64,000 bases of DNA from Megamerina dolium (Eukaryota > Arthropoda > Insecta > Diptera > Megamerinidae), in NCBI GenBank assembly GCA_963854835.1, contig OY978528.1, positions 57,978,761 through 58,042,760 of the forward strand. The letters are read 5' to 3'. Shown one piece after another: positions 60,335 through 64,000 of this stretch. Position 1 is the stretch's first letter. Each line of letters begins with the position of its first letter. Below the pieces are notes generated by a model. That model searched no databases. It was given only the letters and a program-made list of their open reading frames with translations, and was not told where the DNA came from. Position numbers and translations under genes: made by a program.

Positions 60335-61371
60335 CGGCGATAGCAACCACCCGACCTAACAAAGAAAACAAAAAATTTAGGAAATTTTTTCTTTATTTCT
60401 CAACATAATCTCCTTTTAGCTCTATACACTTTTCCCAGCGATATTCTATAGCTTCGATAACCAGTTTATATTACGAACTGTCTAGCTCATTAAAATAGCC
60501 ATCTATCGCAGGCTCCACCTACTCATTGTTTGCAAATCTTCTTCCACTAAGCCATTTTTTCAACTTTGGAAATAGAAAATAATCCAATGGAGCTAAATCT
60601 GGCGAATAAGGTGCGTGCTAAAGCCAATTCGAGCTTTAACTCATTAATTTTGGCCATCGCAATAGCGGATGTGTGAACTGGTGCATTGTCTTGATGAAAC
60701 AACACTTTCTTTTTCGCCAAATACGGCCTTTTTTCTTTAATTACATCGCTTAAACGCTGCTGCAACAAATTAGCATAATACTTTTTGAAGATAATCAATA
60801 AAAATTATCCCACGTGCATCCCAAAAAACAGACGCCATAACCTTGCCTGCAGATGGAACTGTCTGCGCCCTCTTTGGACACGATTCTCCCCTTTTAGTCC
60901 ACTGTTAGTGACTGCTTCTTTGTCTCAGGTGTGAAGTGGTGGACCAATGGCTTTTTTCACGACGTTGTTTTTGTTTTCACAGCTTTTTCGTCTCCAAATT
61001 TTCGGTCAATATACGATGTATAGCAATTTTGAAATTCCTGTAATTTCACTTGGATCAGCCAATACCATTATGTGGATTATTTTCTTAACCGTTTTTGGCG
61101 TGGCCACCTCGATTGGACGGCCACTACGATGTTCGTCTTGGCAGCTCGTACGATCTCGTTTAAACTCTGCCACCCCATATTTTATGGTCTTAAACGAAGG
61201 TTCAGACTCCCCCAGAGTAGAATCTAGTTCGGCTTTAATATTCGTTGGACTGAGACCTTTCAAATGAAAGTATTGAATTAAATAATGGTGACCAATTTCT
61301 TCCAAAGTAAATTTTCTCAAACTACTGCCGCCGTCTATATGTCAGGTCTGGTAGTTCTGGGACCATCCTCG
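60335..61371 (-). mobile_element. mariner element, inactive, with decayed TIRs
   Basis: The minus-strand 5' end reads cgaggatggtcccagaacta then ccagacctgac after a TA. The 3' end (about 60335-60367) carries aaccacccgacctaac, similar to the inner part of the 5' repeat (aactaccagacctgac). Transposase blocks: IGHHYLIQYFHLKGLSPTN and TIKYGVAEFKRDRTSCQDEH (from 61320), then KVLFHQDNAPVHTS holding the second catalytic Asp, AIAMAKINEL, and a terminal block that runs out of frame. The segment between the N-terminus and the catalytic core (first Asp) is largely deleted. Same family as 47747-48410. Confidence 0.85.
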
Positions 61372-61704
61372 TACACTCTGTATGATGACGAGAACCTCGT
61401 CTTTTTTATTCATTGACATCATCGCACAAACACTTAGCACAAACTTGCATACTGCAATCACGGTGTCTGCTCCATTTCGGCGAAAACTTATTTCTTTTTA
61501 ATAAAAGCACTGCTTAAGCAACACAATATACACTTTATGTTTGAACTACTGTCCTATGTGGTTCAAACGTAATTCAATTTATTTCGTATCAGAGAGGTAT
61601 GATACTGACTGAAAGTCAAGCTTTTGCGCCTAAAAGAACTTTCAGTGACAAAATAACATTTAATTAAGAAGATTCCAGTAGATGGTTATATTAGATTATC
61701 GTAC

Positions 61705-61812
61705 AGAGCACTTTTAGAAGATTTTTCATGACAAATTGTTACTACCGGAAGAACTGACAATTGCTTGCCGACAGTTGGGTACCGTTCGAACGAAACATCT
61801 TTTCGATTTTAA
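61705..61812 (-). mobile_element. SINE fragment (5' body)
   Basis: The minus strand matches the SINE body from tttcga..ggtaccca through cggcaagcaattg to gaaaaatcttctaaaag. Head and 3' tail are missing. Confidence 0.7.
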
Positions 61813-61849
61813 AAGCAAAATGGACCATCCTACATTTTGCTTTTACAAT

Positions 61850-62030
61850 ATTATTAAGGTATGAAAAAAGTTCGATTTTTCGACATAATTCCAAACATTT
61901 TTGGAATCAAGTCGAAATAAAATTTTCCTTAAATAACTTTAATGTCCATTTGATATCATTTGCAATATTGTCGAATATTTTATTTCAGTTTTTTTTTATA
62001 AATTCGACATTAAATTCAGCACACCTGATA
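61850..62030. repeat. cluster of TCGA-centred A/T motifs
   Basis: tcgatttttcgacataattc, caatattgtcgaatatttta and aaattcgacattaaattcag resemble the motif clusters at 54.2-55.1 and 59.8-59.9 kb. Confidence 0.4.
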
Positions 62031-62368
62031 TATGGCTGAACCATGAGACTCATTTCGGTTGAATGGCAACCCTAGCAAATAAATTGCTCGTATTTCAAGC
62101 GAAAATAATGCACAGTGTAATATTCATAAAATATTCCAAGAAATCACTAAGTTTCACTTTTTCAAAAATCGAACAAATCAAGGTGTGTTGCCAAATATTT
62201 AGTTAATGACGAAAACACCGACATGCATAGTATGAGTGTACAGAAATATGTACAGGGTGGCTGATTAATATTCCTACATTAAGAAACTCAAATAACTTCT
62301 TCTTAAATTCATTTAATTTACTTTTTCTTTTTTTGTTTCAAAGATAATACATTTTTATTATGCATAGG

Positions 62369-62719
62369 CTAATTAATTCTAACAATAATTGAGTTTAAAT
62401 GGCCTCCACGCTTAGTGACGAATGTGCAACATCTTATCAAAAAGTTAATCATTACTGCCTGAAGAGTTGGTGCAGGAATTGCATCAATTATCGTTCGAAT
62501 GAATTGCTTCAAATCATTCAAATTTGTTGGTTTGGTTTTGTAAACTTCCTGTTTGCAATATCGCCACAAGAAAAAATCAGGTGGAGTAAGGACAGGAGAC
62601 CTTAAGGGCCAACAGAAGGTGGAGTTTCTTGAAATCAGCTTATTGGGGAATTTTCTCTCCAATTCAGTCATGACAGGCCTGGCTATGTGAGCAGTTGCAC
62701 CATCTTGTTGAAACCACAC
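62369..62719 (-). pseudogene. C-terminal half of the DDE transposase
   Basis: Uninterrupted stretch of about 116 codons with the second catalytic Asp (QQDGATAH) and the third acidic position (TPPDFFLW), ending CTFVTKRGGHLNSIIVRIN. The frame continues upstream as HKTILFNS before the nested SINE. It is a fragment of the element at 62253-63661, not a gene. Confidence 0.8.
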
Positions 62720-62860
62720 AGAGTTGAAAAGGATTGTTTTGTGGGTGTGACTCGAAGTGGGTGTAATTCCGTCTATTGGAATATCTATGGGTTAGCATCA
62801 CTCAATATCCGACAATTTTGTTTGTTGACATTGCCATTCAAATCAAAATAGGCCTCTATT

Positions 62861-63141
62861 TTATATTTTATATGTGGAACTTAAAGCCCCGAAGGGTTCT
62901 TTGGCCGAGCTTCTCTTCCATTTCTGTTGTGCGTGGTAAATTTTGGACAGTATTAGAAGGGACCTACTTGTTTTAGCCGGTTCCGAACGGCAGAACTCTA
63001 GCGACATCACTTTTTTGAGCTCTTTGACAGAGTTCTTTAAGAAGCTTTTTCATGGCAAATTTGTTATGCTTTAGCCGGGATTGAACCCACGACTTACAGA
63101 TCAGAAGGCCACCACACTAACCACTGAGCTACGTCATCCAC
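62861..63141 (-). mobile_element. SINE nested inside the DDE transposon, internally deleted
   Basis: Reverse-orientation SINE. The tRNA head is at 63078-63141 (B box complement gggattgaaccc, A-box side actgagctacg) and the 3' part runs aacttaaagccccgaagg from about 62878. The body section with cggcaagcaattgg is missing. It inserted after the host element, so it is the younger of the two. Confidence 0.85.
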
Positions 63142-63661
63142 TGGGCCACATCAGACATTAAAATCCAGTTCAAGATGTGTTTTTGGAGGAACTTCTCGCA
63201 AAATTTCAAGCGATTTGGTAAGTCTCCTGTGTTCAGTTAGCTTGTTAGTTGAATTTTATACGGGTATAAGTTATGCAAAATCGTCTGCTGATATTCATTT
63301 GAGCAGATAAGATCCTAGTCGAAACTGTAGGATTGGCTTGTATGGCAGTAGTTACAGCTGTTATTGTTTCCTAAGTCCAACTGAGGGTTCGCGATGATAA
63401 GGTCCTCTTGCGATTGTCCACAATCGTCAAAATTATTCACGAGCCTCATTAAGGTCCATCTGCTAGGATGAATGCCGTCAAACGTGCGCTTATATTCTCT
63501 TCGAACGGAAACTACGGACTCCAACACGTGATAGCCCAATCTACCATTTTCGTTAAATTTAGAGTTAAATCTATTAAATAAAGAAAAAATGGAACAGGTA
63601 TGTTACATACGAAAAAAGTTATTACGTTTTCTTTTGGTAGAAGCTTTCATCGGCCACCCTG

Positions 63662-64000
63662 TCAACTCTACTTGACATAACATTTGCTAAGGGAAGCTTA
63701 CGACGAATAAACTATTTTGTAAAATGAGTTTGTCAGCTGGTCACCTGTATGCAATAATTTGTTTTTTTTTTTTTTTATTTGCTCTAAGTAAAGGAGAAAC
63801 AATTTTTTTGGCAATTCTTTCTTGATAGTAAGACTTCATCTCTACTGCTAGCTTCCTTTAATACACATTGAGTTGGAATTTAGGGGAAATTAAAAACAAA
63901 AAACTTAATTTGCCAAAAATGTTTACATATAATATGAATATTCAAATTAACTATTGAGAAAAATTATCGATTGCACAGCTTCAATGCTTTCAATCGCAAA
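63662..64000. other. gene-free AT-rich DNA to window end
   Basis: A T run near 63760-63777. Nothing else recognised. Confidence 0.4.

Larger units (their letters stand above)
62253..63661 (-). mobile_element. DDE transposon (Tc1/mariner superfamily, DUF4817-associated) with TIRs, decayed
   Basis: Ends cagggtggctgatta (62253-62267) and its near-complement at 63647-63661 (reads cagggtggccgatga on the minus strand), with weaker similarity inward to about 30 bp. TA precedes the left end; the right flank is tc, so the duplication is imperfect. The minus strand encodes an N-terminal helix-turn-helix type segment (63315-63539: ESVVSVRREYKRTFDGIHPS, RWTLMRLVNNF) and a C-terminal catalytic segment (62369-62719: VWFQQDGATAHIARPVM, SPVLTPPDFFLWRY, GGHLNSII). 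The usual SPD reads SPV. A SINE interrupts the middle. Confidence 0.82.

Overview
This window looks like nuclear DNA from a schizophoran fly with a large, AT-rich, transposon-laden genome. A tephritid fruit fly is a reasonable guess, but the species is not provable from the sequence. The basis is a recognisable bric-a-brac 2 (bab2) 3' half, fly-type simple repeats (CAA/GTT, TGTA/CATA, CA/GT tracts) and dipteran transposon families. The only host protein-coding gene I can support is bab2 on the + strand. Its last three coding exons are 26902-26962, 27194-27645 and 27788-28744, encoding the Psq helix-turn-helix, the AT-hook and the C-terminal tail. The BTB exon is not in the window, so everything upstream (1-26901) is probably one very long bab2 intron. 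Everything downstream (28745-64000) is 3' UTR and gene-free flank; by analogy with Drosophila it may lead towards bab1.

Left part (1-26901). A decayed LINE tail (376-802); a TIR-bounded element of about 1.05 kb with a second pair of inverted repeats nested in it (4097-5150); clusters of a degenerate ~160-bp tandem repeat (6841-7420, 16736-17720, 25340-25610); a mariner pseudogene (8471-9213); a 117-bp tandem duplication (12294-12527); a full-length tRNA-derived SINE with a perfect 12-bp target-site duplication (15919-16282); a LINE RNase H remnant (17761-18290, minus); and an apparently full-length Jockey-clade LINE on the minus strand (about 20638-25167). The LINE has intact ORF1 and ORF2, a stop-start overlap and a recognisable internal promoter. 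A second decayed LINE tail (25680-26363) lies close to the first visible bab2 exon.

Right part (28745-64000). A (TA)44 tract and a C-rich tract follow bab2. Then come DDE-transposon remnants, three LINE 3'-end remnants, five more SINE pieces, single units or short runs of the ~160-bp repeat, two copies of one mariner family (one with a large internal deletion), a 655-bp TTAA-flanked MITE with perfect 18-bp TIRs, a 119-bp foldback element, a 289-bp tandem duplication and a TIR-flanked DDE element with a SINE nested inside. Between these lie long stretches rich in trinucleotide repeats with no coding signal (about 35.2-38.1, 41.5-43.4, 51.7-53.3 and 57.2-59.5 kb); these are the natural places to look for bab cis-regulatory DNA.

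No cellular pathway or defence system is present. The most notable material is transposon biology: an intact Jockey element antisense to bab2, what may be an undescribed tRNA-SINE family with a T-rich tail, a dispersed ~160-bp tandem-repeat family, and the TTAA MITE.
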